A stretch of DNA of 64,000 bases, taken from NCBI RefSeq assembly GCF_004341515.1, contig NZ_SLZF01000009.1, positions 186,001 through 250,000 on the forward strand. Reading direction: 5' to 3'. Shown piece by piece: positions 1-7,341 of this stretch (position 1 is the first letter of the stretch; each line of letters begins with the position of its first letter). Origin of the DNA: Allobosea sp. BK604. Lineage in GTDB: Bacteria > Pseudomonadota > Alphaproteobacteria > Rhizobiales > Beijerinckiaceae. The notes beneath the pieces are model-generated. The model worked only from the letters and a program-made list of their open reading frames with translations. It searched no databases and was not told the DNA's origin. Position numbers and translations under genes: made by a program.

Positions 1-212
1 GCTTCGCAGCGCTCGCCATCATCTCCTATCTGCTGCCGGCCGCGCTTCTCGGCGCGCCCGTCCATCTCTACGAGCCAGGCGAGTATGCAGCCCTGCAGCG
101 CCTCAACTTCCTGAGCGCCGCATCCCTCACCGTACTGATCGGATGGCTCTTCGTCGGGTCCCTCGACACGAATTCACGCGCCGACGAAACCGAAGGCAAG
201 CGCGAGACGTAG
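1..212 (+). CDS. C-terminal end of a membrane protein (partial)
   Basis: The reading frame is open from the window edge (codons begin at base 3) to a TAG at 210-212, giving the last 69 residues of a protein. It holds two hydrophobic stretches, one around residues 1-18 and one around 39-52, followed by a short charged tail rich in Asp, Glu, Lys and Arg. This suggests a polytopic inner-membrane protein with a cytoplasmic C-terminus. The family cannot be assigned from the fragment. The next gene starts 28 bases downstream on the same strand, so the two could share a transcript. Confidence 0.55.
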   Translation, partial: FAALAIISYLLPAALLGAPVHLYEPGEYAALQRLNFLSAASLTVLIGWLFVGSLDTNSRADETEGKRET

Positions 213-240
213 ACTGGGCATCTTCTGAAAGGACCTCGTC

Positions 241-609
241 ATGACGCGCCTTCTGCTTGCTCTTGCCCTGGCCGCAGCTTCGGCTGGAGGCGCAGCCGCC
301 GGCACCATCGACGGGACATGGCTGCGCGACGACGGCAATGCACGCGTGCGCATCGCGCCTTGCGGCGACAAGACCTGCGCCACCAACCTCTGGATCGGCG
401 ATACCAGCAAGGGCGAGGCGGCAGGCGACAGGCTCATCCTGACGCTGGCCCGCCAGCCCGACGGGAGCTTTTCCGGCACCGCCTATGATCCCAAGCGCGA
501 CTGGACCTATTCCATGACGATCACTGCCACGCCCGGCGCGCTCATCACGCGCGGCTGCATCGTCGGGCGCCTGATCTGCCGCGACGTGAACTGGAAGGCC
601 GCAGACTGA
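241..609 (+). CDS. DUF2147 family exported protein
   Basis: A 122-residue protein with a clear Sec signal peptide (residues 1 to about 20, Ala-rich, ending AAAG) followed by one small beta-rich domain. It carries the DUF2147 pattern: G-x-W near the start of the mature part, a C-G-x-K-x-C pair, a GDRLILTL strand, a G-x-A-Y-D-P segment and a C-terminal R-G-C-I-x-G-R-L-I-C-R. The four cysteines could form disulfides in the periplasm. DUF2147 proteins have no settled biochemical role. An AAAGGA ribosome-binding site precedes the ATG. It sits ahead of the ECF sigma operon but has no copy of that operon's promoter motif in front of it. Confidence 0.8.
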   Translation: MTRLLLALALAAASAGGAAAGTIDGTWLRDDGNARVRIAPCGDKTCATNLWIGDTSKGEAAGDRLILTLARQPDGSFSGTAYDPKRDWTYSMTITATPGALITRGCIVGRLICRDVNWKAAD

Positions 610-632
610 CCGCCCTCGGCGGTGCGAGCGAG

Positions 633-659
633 TGATCCGGCGCGACGGTGCTTGCGTAT
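633..659 (+). promoter_or_regulatory. Candidate ECF-type promoter of the sigma factor operon
   Basis: TGATCC at 633-638, a 16-base spacer, then CGTATCTC from 655. The same hexamer class, spacer length and CGTAT box recur in front of the DUF2177 gene and the esterase gene. A -35 of TGATC type is known for the RpoE/ChrR (ECF11) class. The site would allow autoregulation with a leader of roughly 80 bases before the TTG at 745. This is inferred from the pattern, with no transcript data. Confidence 0.5.
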
Positions 660-744
660 CTCGTCTATGGTCGCTGCACTCGCTCTGAATGCCGGTGGGA
701 TGCGCAGGACGAGAGCAGTCCGGGGAGGAGGTCCGTTCGTCGCC

Positions 745-1287
745 TTGATCGATCCCAACGCATTGATCGCCGCCATCGCCCGATCGGGCGACCGCGAGGC
801 TTTTGCGGCGCTGTTCGACCATTTCGCGCCGCGCGTGAAGGGCTTGCTGATGCGTGGCGGCGCCTCGGCCGAACTGGCGGAGGAGGTCGCGCAGGAAACC
901 CTGCTGGCGGTCTGGCGCAAGGCCGGCCTGTTCGACCCCGCGAAAGCAAGCGCCTCGACCTGGATCGCCACGATCGCGCGCAACCTGCGCATCGACATCG
1001 CTCGTCGCGAGACACGATCGCGGCTGTCGCAAGTCTACGAGATTCTGGATGAAGAAGCCCCCGAACAACCCGACGCGACGCTGTCCGGCGCCGAGCGCGA
1101 CGCACGCGTGCGTGACGCCATGACCCGACTCTCCCCCGACCAGTACCGTGTGGTCGAACTCGCCTTTCTCGAGGGCTTCAGCCACCAGGATGTCGCCCAT
1201 CGCCTCGCGATTCCGCTGGGCACGGTGAAATCTCGCCTAAGACTGGCGCTGTCGCATCTGCGCGGCCGGCTGGAGGATCTGCGATGA
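745..1287 (+). CDS. ECF RNA polymerase sigma factor, RpoE/ChrR (ECF11) type
   Basis: A 180-residue ECF sigma factor. Region 2 occupies about residues 8-75 (D-R-E-A-F-A-A-L-F, E-E-V-A-Q-E-T-L-L, W-I-A-T-I-A-R-N) and region 4 about 115-178 (L-S-P-D-Q-Y, L-E-G-F-S-H-Q-D-V-A, G-T-V-K-S-R-L). The frame is open from a GTG at 622, but the TTG at 745 gives the usual ECF length, follows a GGGGAGGAGG stretch, and lies downstream of the candidate promoter, so I chose it. The gene overlaps the anti-sigma by four bases (ATGA), as in rpoE-chrR pairs that respond to singlet oxygen and organic peroxide in Rhodobacter. The downstream lipid-modifying genes fit that regulon. The start codon is the least certain part. 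Confidence 0.85.
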   Translation: MIDPNALIAAIARSGDREAFAALFDHFAPRVKGLLMRGGASAELAEEVAQETLLAVWRKAGLFDPAKASASTWIATIARNLRIDIARRETRSRLSQVYEILDEEAPEQPDATLSGAERDARVRDAMTRLSPDQYRVVELAFLEGFSHQDVAHRLAIPLGTVKSRLRLALSHLRGRLEDLR

Positions 1288-1904
1288 GCATCGCGCACCG
1301 CCCATCCGACGAAACGCTCGCCGCCTTCGCCGCAGGACAGCTCGACGAAGGCCTGGCCGTGGTCGTCGCCTGTCACGTCGAGGCGAACCGGGAGAGCCGG
1401 CAACGCCTGCGGGAGCTTGACGCGGTGCAAGGCGCATTGCTGGATGCGATCGAGCCCGTCGCGATGGCGGCCGGCCCGCGTGATGCGAGCGGCATCGCAC
1501 AGGGCGCGCCGGATTCTGCGGCCCCGGTATCCGAAGCCGGGATGCCGCAGGTGCTTCGTCCCTATGGCTTTGGCCCATGGCGGCCGATCGGTATCCGCAT
1601 CGCCATGCGGCGCGTCGAGGTCCCCGGCGCAGGTGCGCGCGTCTTCATGCTGCGCGCCGGGCCGGGCATCGCCTTGCCGCACCACAAGCATACGGGGGTC
1701 GAATGGACCACGATTCTCGCCGGTGCCTACGAGCATGAATACGGGCGCTATGCGGCGGGGGATTTCGACGAGGCCGATGCCGAGCATGAGCACACGCCGC
1801 GCGTCGACCCCGTCGAGGGCTGCACCTGCATCGTCGCCATGACCGGAAACGTACTGCTCCAGGGGTGGCTCGGCCGGATGTTGCAACCGCTGGTGCGGTT
1901 TTGA
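1284..1904 (+). CDS. ChrR-like anti-sigma factor with cupin domain, zinc-site cysteines missing
   Basis: A 206-residue two-domain protein. The N-terminal anti-sigma domain (about 1-60) matches the ZAS fold, and the C-terminal cupin (about 95-200) keeps its metal-ligand pattern: H134-x-H136-x3-E140 and H170. In Rhodobacter ChrR the N-terminal zinc is held by H6, H31, C35 and C38. Here the aligned residues are H5, H31, N35 and S38, so both cysteine ligands are gone, although there is a Cys at 30. Either the domain folds without zinc or with altered coordination, or sigma binding is constitutive or lost. It is translationally coupled to the sigma gene by a four-base overlap. Confidence 0.82.
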   Translation: MSIAHRPSDETLAAFAAGQLDEGLAVVVACHVEANRESRQRLRELDAVQGALLDAIEPVAMAAGPRDASGIAQGAPDSAAPVSEAGMPQVLRPYGFGPWRPIGIRIAMRRVEVPGAGARVFMLRAGPGIALPHHKHTGVEWTTILAGAYEHEYGRYAAGDFDEADAEHEHTPRVDPVEGCTCIVAMTGNVLLQGWLGRMLQPLVRF

Positions 1905-2704
1905 CTGTCACCTCCTTCGCAACAGCCCTTGCTCTCGTGGCCGCGGCCATGTCCGCCTTCATGGCCCTGGCGGCGGTGGTCGAGCGCCGCACCGGAAATT
2001 CCGGCTGGATCGACGTGGTCTGGACGATCGGGCTCGGCCTGACGGGCATCGCTGGCGCGTTGCTGCCTTTTGGCGCGGGACCGATGTCGAGGCGCCTGCT
2101 CGTGGCCGGGCTCGCACTGGCATGGGGGCTTCGGCTCGGCCAGCACATCGCGCGACGGACGACCGGCATCACCGAGGATCCGCGCTATGCGAGGCTGAAG
2201 CGCGACTGGGGGAGCGATGCGCCCCGGCAGATGGCTCGGTTGCTCCAGATGCAAGCACTGGCCAGCATTCCGCTGGCGCTCGGAATTGTCCTGGCGGCCC
2301 ATAGGCCCGCACCCGCGTTGAGTTGGAACGATATCGCAGGCCTCGCCGTTTTCGCGGCGGGTCTTACGGGCGGAGCGCTCGCCGACCGGCAATTGCGCGC
2401 TTTCTCACGCTCGGGCCATGGCGGCGTCTGCGACCGCGGTCTTTGGCGCTGGTCGCGCCATCCCAATTACTTCTTCGAATGCGTGCTCTGGTGCTCGTAC
2501 CCGGTGATCGCGCTGGGGTCCGGTTACCCTTGGGGCTGGTTCGCCCTGCTGGCACCGGCCTGCATCACGCTGCTGCTCACCCGCATCTCCGGGATTCCGC
2601 CTCTGGAGGAGCACATGCTCGCCAAGCATGGCGACGCCTATCGCGCATACCAGCGTCGAACCAGCGCCTTGATCCCGCAGCCCCCGAAAGGAGCGACGCC
2701 ATGA
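1901..2704 (+). CDS. DUF1295 (steroid 5-alpha-reductase-like) membrane protein
   Basis: About 267 residues with six or seven hydrophobic segments and the DUF1295 C-terminal signature: F-S-R-S-G-H near the middle, G-L-W-R-W-S-R-H-P-N-Y-F-F-E, and the closing P-P-L-E-E-H...Y-R-A-Y-Q-R-R-T-S. Members resemble isoprenylcysteine methyltransferases and steroid reductases, but the substrate is unknown. The TTG at 1901 overlaps the anti-sigma stop codon (TTGA), suggesting coupling; a GTG at 1865 in the same frame is an alternative start. The gene ends in a four-base overlap with the cyclopropane synthase. DUF1295 next to a cfa gene in RpoE-ChrR operons is a recurring association and suggests lipid modification. 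Confidence 0.8.
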   Translation: MTVTSFATALALVAAAMSAFMALAAVVERRTGNSGWIDVVWTIGLGLTGIAGALLPFGAGPMSRRLLVAGLALAWGLRLGQHIARRTTGITEDPRYARLKRDWGSDAPRQMARLLQMQALASIPLALGIVLAAHRPAPALSWNDIAGLAVFAAGLTGGALADRQLRAFSRSGHGGVCDRGLWRWSRHPNYFFECVLWCSYPVIALGSGYPWGWFALLAPACITLLLTRISGIPPLEEHMLAKHGDAYRAYQRRTSALIPQPPKGATP

Positions 2705-3723
2705 CGCTGATGCAGAGGCTTTCGAGTTGGGGCGAAGGCCTCCCCGTTCCCGATGCCGTCATCCGTATGGTGATTGCATCGCTGGTCGGGCGCACCGCTC
2801 GTTCTCTCGCGGCGCAGCCAGGCGATGCCGCGGCCTTTGCCCGCGACATGGCAGAGTTCCCGATCGCGGTTCATGCCGATGCTGCCAATGCCCAGCATTA
2901 CGAGGTCCCGGCCGCCTTCTTCGACCAGATCCTCGGCCCGCGGCGAAAATATTCCTGCTGCTACTATGCCGGTCCCGGCACCACCTTGGAGGCCGCGGAA
3001 GAGAAAGCGCTGGCGCTGACGTCGGAACATGCCGGTCTCGCCGACGGGCAGGACATTCTCGAACTGGGCTGCGGCTGGGGCTCGCTGTCGCTGTGGATGG
3101 CCGAGCATTATCCGATGGCCCGGATCGTCTCGGTCTCGAACTCGGCTTCGCAGCGCGCCTTCATCGAAGAACAGGCACGCCACCGCCAGCTCGCAAATCT
3201 GCGCGTCGTCACGGCCGACATGAACGACTTCGCGACGGATGAGCTCTTCGATCGCGTGGTTTCCGTGGAGATGTTCGAGCATATGGCGAACTGGCGCGCG
3301 CTTCTCGGGCGGATACACGGCTGGCTAAAGCGCGACGGCCGGCTCTTCATCCATGTCTTCGCGCACACCCAGGGCTGCTACCGGTTCGATGCCGCAGACA
3401 GTGGCGACTGGATCGCGCAGCATTTCTTCACCGGCGGTCTGATGCCGAGTGCTGCGCTCGCGCGCCAGTTTTCCGACCTCTTCGCCGTCGAAGCCGAGTG
3501 GCGCTGGAGTGGTGATCACTACCGCGCAACGGCTGAAGACTGGCTGGCCAATTTCGACAGCAACCTGCCGACGATCGATCCCATCCTTCGGGAGGTCTAC
3601 GGTGCGGAAGCGCCGCTCTGGCGCCGGCGCTGGCGGCTGTTCTTCCTGGCGACGAGCGGCTTGTTCGGCCATGCCGGTGGCGAAGCCTGGGGCGTGCATC
3701 ACTATCGGCTGCAGGCGACCTGA
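2701..3723 (+). CDS. cfa: Cyclopropane-fatty-acyl-phospholipid synthase family methyltransferase
   Basis: A 340-residue SAM-dependent methyltransferase. Motif I is ELGCGWGS near residue 120, preceded by the family-typical H-Y-E-V-P and K-Y-S-C-C-Y-Y segments and followed by S-x-E-M-F-E-H and H-V-F-A-H. Cfa enzymes methylenate unsaturated acyl chains in membrane phospholipids, stabilising membranes against oxidants and acid. The ATG at 2701 overlaps the DUF1295 stop. The frame extends further upstream to 2323, but that part is a shadow of DUF1295. It closes the sigma factor operon and fits the known link between RpoE-type sigma factors and cfaA. It is at the short end of the family, so a related fatty-acid methyltransferase remains possible. 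Confidence 0.88.
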   Translation: MTLMQRLSSWGEGLPVPDAVIRMVIASLVGRTARSLAAQPGDAAAFARDMAEFPIAVHADAANAQHYEVPAAFFDQILGPRRKYSCCYYAGPGTTLEAAEEKALALTSEHAGLADGQDILELGCGWGSLSLWMAEHYPMARIVSVSNSASQRAFIEEQARHRQLANLRVVTADMNDFATDELFDRVVSVEMFEHMANWRALLGRIHGWLKRDGRLFIHVFAHTQGCYRFDAADSGDWIAQHFFTGGLMPSAALARQFSDLFAVEAEWRWSGDHYRATAEDWLANFDSNLPTIDPILREVYGAEAPLWRRRWRLFFLATSGLFGHAGGEAWGVHHYRLQAT

Positions 3724-3747
3724 GCGGAGAGCCGTCTTGGGAGGCTA

Positions 3748-3847
3748 GAGCATTTCCGCGTTTCTCCGAATCGCGAAAATGCTTTGTCCCTTTGTTTTAA
3801 CGCATTTTCTTCACGCGAACCGGTGCCCACTTCGCTCGAAAATGCTC
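3748..3847 (+). repeat. MITE copy 1 (TA-flanked, tandem pair)
   Basis: A 100-bp non-coding element beginning GAGCATTTCCGCG and ending with the inverted form (..CGAAAATGCTC). It is flanked by TA on both sides (3746-3747 and 3848-3849). It can fold on itself and carries no ORF. The second copy follows directly and shares the middle TA. Confidence 0.85.
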
Positions 3848-3849
3848 TA

Positions 3850-3949
3850 GAGCATTTCCGCGCTTCTCCGAATCGCGAAAATGCTTTGTCCCTTTGTTTT
3901 AACGCATTTTCTTCACGCGAACCGGTGCCCACTTCGCTCGAAAATGCTC
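3850..3949 (+). repeat. MITE copy 2 (tandem pair)
   Basis: A near-identical second 100-bp copy in the same orientation, sharing the TA at 3848-3849 with copy 1. Its right-hand TA (3950-3951) plus its terminal C form, on the minus strand, the TAG stop of the DUF2177 gene. This fits insertion of a second element into the flanking TA of the first, or a tandem duplication. Confidence 0.85.
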
Positions 3950-4356
3950 TAAACCCAGTCGGCAGCGCGACGGACGACGCCATAGGCGACCCAGGTGCAG
4001 AATCCGACGACGACCGTGCCGTAGGCAAGGTCCGCGAGCGTGATCGTCAATGTCCAGGGACGCAGCGTGGCGTAGTTCGTCAGGTCGTAGGTCGCATAGG
4101 CGAGCAGGCCGATCAGCGCCCCGTTGAGCAGCGCGGTGCTTGCGCTGCCGTCGCGTAGCGCTGGCATCAGCGCGAAGTAGACGACGCCGAGCGGGAAGCC
4201 GAAATAGAACAGCGCCGCCGGCCAGTAGCGCACCTGCTCCACGATCAGGTCGCCGAGCGCGGGACGGTACAGCTTCGCGGTCATCGTACTCAGCCAGATG
4301 GCATCGCAGATGCCGAAGGCGACGAGGAAGGCGATGTAACCGACGACGAAGCGCAT
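3949..4356 (-). CDS. DUF2177 family inner-membrane protein
   Basis: A 135-residue protein with four hydrophobic segments (about 3-22, 42-62, 72-92 and 105-125) and the family hallmarks D-A-I-W-L near residue 18, G-x-V-Y-F-A-L, and Y-A-T-Y-D-L-T-N-Y-A-T-L. The function is unknown, but DUF2177 genes often accompany RpoE-type sigma factor, cfa and DUF1295 genes. A promoter-like site with the same pattern as that of the sigma operon lies 28-54 bases upstream of the ATG. The stop codon TAG is built from the TA duplication and the first base of the adjacent MITE, so the element was inserted exactly at the stop. Confidence 0.85.
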   Translation of the reverse strand: MRFVVGYIAFLVAFGICDAIWLSTMTAKLYRPALGDLIVEQVRYWPAALFYFGFPLGVVYFALMPALRDGSASTALLNGALIGLLAYATYDLTNYATLRPWTLTITLADLAYGTVVVGFCTWVAYGVVRRAADWV

Positions 4357-4383
4357 GGCGTTCTCCAGGGTCTTTGCTGGGAG

Positions 4384-4410
4384 ATACGCGGGGTTTGCCC
4401 TTCTGGTTCA
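4384..4410 (-). promoter_or_regulatory. Candidate ECF-type promoter of the DUF2177 gene
   Basis: On the minus strand this reads TGAACC, a 16-base spacer, then CGTATCTC. The last eight bases and the spacer length are the same as in the site upstream of the sigma factor gene. It would start transcription shortly before the GGAG ribosome-binding site of the DUF2177 gene. Confidence 0.5.
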
Positions 4411-4455
4411 GGGCCTTCTTCGATCGCGGCGACAAATCCCGATCGGCAGATGTAC

Positions 4456-4482
4456 GGATCCGTTCCGGCATTGCGAGCGTAT
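4456..4482 (+). promoter_or_regulatory. Candidate ECF-type promoter of the esterase gene
   Basis: GGATCC at 4456-4461, a 16-base spacer and CGTAT at 4478-4482, on the plus strand upstream of the esterase ATG at 4515. It is the third site with the same geometry, back to back with the DUF2177 site. Confidence 0.42.
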
Positions 4483-4514
4483 AGATCGGGATGCTCCTCC
4501 AGCCACCGGCGACC

Positions 4515-5360
4515 ATGACGATCCAGATTGCCCGCCGCACGATCCTGCCGCTGCTTGCCGGGCTTGCGCTGCCCGCCTGCGAGGCCTTGCGCCCAGGCGG
4601 CTTCAGCGAGGGCACGCGGGATGTCGCCTATGGACCGCACCCCCGGCAGCGCATGGACATTTACGTGCCCAAGGGCGTTCAGGACGCTCCGAAGCCGGTC
4701 GTCTTCTTCATCTATGGCGGCTCGTGGGCGAACGGGGCCAAGGAAACCTATTCCTTCGTGGGGGACGCTCTTTCAGCTCGCGGCTTCGTCACGGTGATCG
4801 CGGATTACCGCCTCGTGCCGGAGGTCCGCTTTCCCGTCTTCATCGAGGACGGCGCGCTGGCGCTGCGCGTCGTTCGCGACATCATCGCCCGCTTCGGCGG
4901 CTCGCCGCGAGCCCTCCATCTGATGGGGCACTCGGCGGGCGCCTATAATGCGATGATGCTGACCCTGGACAAGCGCTACCTCACCGCCGTGGGGATGCGG
5001 TCCGGCGAGATCCGTTCCACCGTCGGGCTTTCCGGCCCCTATGATTTTCTGCCCTTCGACATCGATGTGACGAAGGATGCCTTCGGCAGCGCCCCTGTCC
5101 CGGCCCAGACACAGCCCATCAACTTTGCCCGGCGCGACACTCCGCCGATCTTCCTGGCGACAGGGTCGGAGGACACAACGGTCCTGCCGCGCAACAGCGA
5201 GCGCCTGGCGCTGGCGCTCGAGAAGGCCGGCGCTCGATCGGTCTCTCTCAAGATCTATCCCGGGCTCGGTCACGCGGGCACAGCCACTGCGCTCTCCAGG
5301 CTTCTGCAATGGCAAGCCCCTGTCCTCGACGACGTCGTCACGTTTCTGACTGCCCGGTGA
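4515..5360 (+). CDS. Alpha/beta hydrolase (carboxylesterase-like lipoprotein)
   Basis: About 281 residues. The N-terminus is a hydrophobic leader ending in a lipobox-like L-P-A-C, so the protein is probably an exported lipoprotein. The fold is an esterase/lipase alpha/beta hydrolase: oxyanion segment F-I-Y-G-G-S-W, nucleophile elbow G-H-S-A-G-A, an Asp in the G-S-E-D-T-T region and His in G-L-G-H-A. It resembles the BD-FAE/kynurenine formamidase-like esterases; the substrate is unknown. I chose the ATG at 4515 over that at 4491 because it places the basic residues directly before the hydrophobic core. A promoter-like site shared with the sigma operon lies upstream, suggesting membership in that stress regulon. 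Confidence 0.8.
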   Translation: MTIQIARRTILPLLAGLALPACEALRPGGFSEGTRDVAYGPHPRQRMDIYVPKGVQDAPKPVVFFIYGGSWANGAKETYSFVGDALSARGFVTVIADYRLVPEVRFPVFIEDGALALRVVRDIIARFGGSPRALHLMGHSAGAYNAMMLTLDKRYLTAVGMRSGEIRSTVGLSGPYDFLPFDIDVTKDAFGSAPVPAQTQPINFARRDTPPIFLATGSEDTTVLPRNSERLALALEKAGARSVSLKIYPGLGHAGTATALSRLLQWQAPVLDDVVTFLTAR

Positions 5361-5632
5361 CCAATCCAGACATGCCGGTCGGCGCCACTTCCGGACATTG
5401 GGTCGCTGCCCGAAAGCGGACATTCCCGGCTCCGGTTCGGGGTGGCTGGTTGCGACCTAACTCCGACGTCGGGGGGCTATACTTCGAGGGCTGACTTGGC
5501 CACAGCCCCGTGCACGTCAGGGAGGCTCGCCGAGCGGCACTTGGAGGGCTTTGCATTGCCCGGAGCATAGCCGGAACAGGATGCCTCACTCGCCCGTTCC
5601 GCTCACAGGCCGCACCGGCCTGAGTTCAGCGA
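5361..5632. other. Intergenic region with degenerate repeat
   Basis: No convincing gene. It contains one copy of the GGACATT family repeat (5382-5427). The remainder shows no recognisable coding similarity. Confidence 0.5.
5382..5427 (+). repeat. Degenerate GGACATT-family repeat, copy a
   Basis: Reads GCGCCACTTCCGGACATTGG then GTCGCTGCCCGAAAGCGG and ACATTCCC. It is nearly identical over its first 40 bases to the copy at 8314-8357. Confidence 0.65.
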
Positions 5633-5830
5633 ATGCCCAAGTTCACGATTACGACGGACGCTGGCGATGGCCCCGAGACGTTCGACGATCCCATTGAATT
5701 TCCGACCATCTAGGCAGCCACCGACGACGCCCAGGTCGCGCTGGTCCGCGAGAGCAATAAATTGCTAAGGATGATCTGGACAATTGTTTTTAATCGCAGG
5801 CAACTACTTTCTGCGGCGGCAGTTGGCTAA
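5633..5830 (+). pseudogene. DUF6894-like small protein, interrupted by an amber codon
   Basis: The frame starts with M-P-K-F and continues through an acidic D-A-G-D-G-P-E-T-F-D-D stretch and E-F-P-T, resembling the start of DUF6894 proteins (M-P-R-Y-F-F...D...E-G.E-L-P). A TAG interrupts it at codon 27 (5711-5713), after which the same frame runs on as A-A-T-D-D-A-Q-V-A-L-V-R-E to a TAA at 5828. Either the gene is broken, or only a 26-residue peptide is made. No ribosome-binding site stands out. Family assignment is tentative because the protein is so short. Confidence 0.35.
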
Positions 5831-5851
5831 CTGAACAACCGAAAGTCAGCC

Positions 5852-6208
5852 ATGTCGAAACTGGTCGTCCTGATCGTTGAAGACGAGCCGCTGCTCCGGA
5901 TGGACGCGGTGGATTTCCTTGAGGAAGCCGGTTTCGAGGTGATCGAGGCGGCGCATGCCGACGAGGCTATGGCCGTATTGGCCGATGGCAGGGACGTCGA
6001 CGCCGTCTTCACCGACATCGAGATGCCCGGCTCCATGGACGGCATCGAGTTCGCTCATGCCGTCCGTCATGGATGGCCGCCGATGATGATCGTCGTGGCC
6101 AGTGGGCGTGTCGTTCCCGCAGAAGGCGACCTGCCGGACAACGCGCTTTATCTGAGGAAACAGTATCGCCCCGATAAAGTGATCGCTGCCCTTCGACGGG
6201 CGGCCTAG
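5852..6208 (+). CDS. Stand-alone response regulator receiver (CheY-like)
   Basis: A 118-residue single receiver domain with no output domain. The acidic pocket is E10-D11, the phosphoacceptor is D55 in FTDIEMPG, and the conserved Lys is K103. The residue after that lysine is Gln (R-K-Q-Y) rather than the usual Pro. It is a paralogue of the regulator at 34.3-34.7 kb, sharing T-D-[IV]-E-M-P-G-S-M-[DN]-G-I. Its TAG stop overlaps, in the palindrome CTAG, the stop of the convergent histidine kinase. It probably relays phosphate to or from a HisKA-type kinase. Confidence 0.9.
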   Translation: MSKLVVLIVEDEPLLRMDAVDFLEEAGFEVIEAAHADEAMAVLADGRDVDAVFTDIEMPGSMDGIEFAHAVRHGWPPMMIVVASGRVVPAEGDLPDNALYLRKQYRPDKVIAALRRAA

Positions 6209-7341
6209 GGCACCTGGTCTGGCTGTCCCGGCATCCGAAACGTGAACCGGGTCTCGGCCTCCGACGATGCAACGGTCAGCGTGCCGCCATGAGCCTTGGC
6301 GATCTCGGACGCGATGTGAAGCCCGAGCCCGAGGCCGTTCGCACTATGACGGACGTCACCTCGGAAGAACGGCTGGAACAGGCGCTCCATGGCCGCGGCG
6401 GGAATCGGATCTCCCCCATTGGCGACGGAGATCTCCAAGCCTTCATTGGCGGTTGCAGCCTCGACGCGGATGGGTGTGCCAACCGCCCCGTGGGTCAGCG
6501 CGTTGCCCAGCAGGTTCGACAGGAGCTGCGCGATTCTGGAGTGGTCGCAATCGACGGGCGCGTGGATGGAGAAGTCCTCCACGATCTCGACGTCCGGATG
6601 CGTCGCCTGGAGTTCGGCCACCACCTGTCGAAGCGTCGGCTCCAGCGGCTTCGAGGGATCGCGCGATAGCGTCAGCCCGCCGCCGAGCTGACCGCGGGCA
6701 AAGTCTAGCACGTTGTCGATCAGGCTCGACATCCGCAGCGAGCTCGCCTGCATCAACCCGACGAGGCGGGTTTGCTTCGGGCTGAGCGGCTCCTTGCTGG
6801 CCATACGCAATCCTGCGTCGATCGAGGCCAGCGGGTTGCGCAGGTCGTGTCCCAGTACGGCGATGAATTGCTCCCGCAGCGCGCTTGTCGCCCTTTCGTC
6901 GGCGAGCCCCTGGTAGGCGTCGTCGCGGGATCGGACGAGGGATTGCTCGAAGGTGCGGCGCTGCTCGGCCTGGAAGACGACGAGACGGGTAAGTTCGAGA
7001 TTCTCCTCGGCGTCCCGCCGTTCATTGGCGCTGACGAAAACCGGGAACTTGCCAGTCGCTGTCATCAGGTCCAGGGCGATCTCCGTGACAAAGCCCTGCA
7101 TCCGCAGGAGCGGGATCAGGTGCGTCTCATAGAGTATGCGCCCCGGCATCGTGAGCCGGTCCCGAAATCTCCCGCCGACCAGTTCGTGAGCCGGGACGCC
7201 GAGCCAATCGCAAAGGGTGGCGTTGACCTTGGCGATTCTGCCGTCTGCGAGGAGAACGACGTACCCGCAAGGCGCGTTTTCGTAGAGATCGTCCAGATCG
7301 CCGGAATGGACTGCCGGGTCAGACAAAGGCGCGGATCTCAC
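6205..7341 (-). CDS. PAS-domain sensor histidine kinase
   Basis: A 378-residue cytoplasmic kinase without membrane segments. A PAS domain fills about residues 15-110 (N-A-P-C-G-Y-V-V-L, G-R-I-A-K-V-N), a coiled-coil linker about 110-155, then HisKA with phospho-His H165 in VLGHDLRNPLA, and HATPase_c with the N box LLGNALTHGA (N280) and G boxes N-G-G-D-P-I and GLGLGLHIASEIAKAHGG. Its start lies 23 bases inside the end of the upstream RsbQ-like gene, implying co-translation. It is convergent with the receiver gene, with a four-base stop-codon overlap. The sensed ligand may be the product of the RsbQ-like hydrolase. Confidence 0.9.
   Translation of the reverse strand: MRSAPLSDPAVHSGDLDDLYENAPCGYVVLLADGRIAKVNATLCDWLGVPAHELVGGRFRDRLTMPGRILYETHLIPLLRMQGFVTEIALDLMTATGKFPVFVSANERRDAEENLELTRLVVFQAEQRRTFEQSLVRSRDDAYQGLADERATSALREQFIAVLGHDLRNPLASIDAGLRMASKEPLSPKQTRLVGLMQASSLRMSSLIDNVLDFARGQLGGGLTLSRDPSKPLEPTLRQVVAELQATHPDVEIVEDFSIHAPVDCDHSRIAQLLSNLLGNALTHGAVGTPIRVEAATANEGLEISVANGGDPIPAAAMERLFQPFFRGDVRHSANGLGLGLHIASEIAKAHGGTLTVASSEAETRFTFRMPGQPDQVP

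Noticed and set aside
1865..1900. GTG at 1865 as start of the DUF1295 protein.
   Set aside because: It would overlap the anti-sigma gene by 40 bases and add no recognisable sequence; TTG 1901 makes a tight stop-start overlap, though the choice is not certain.
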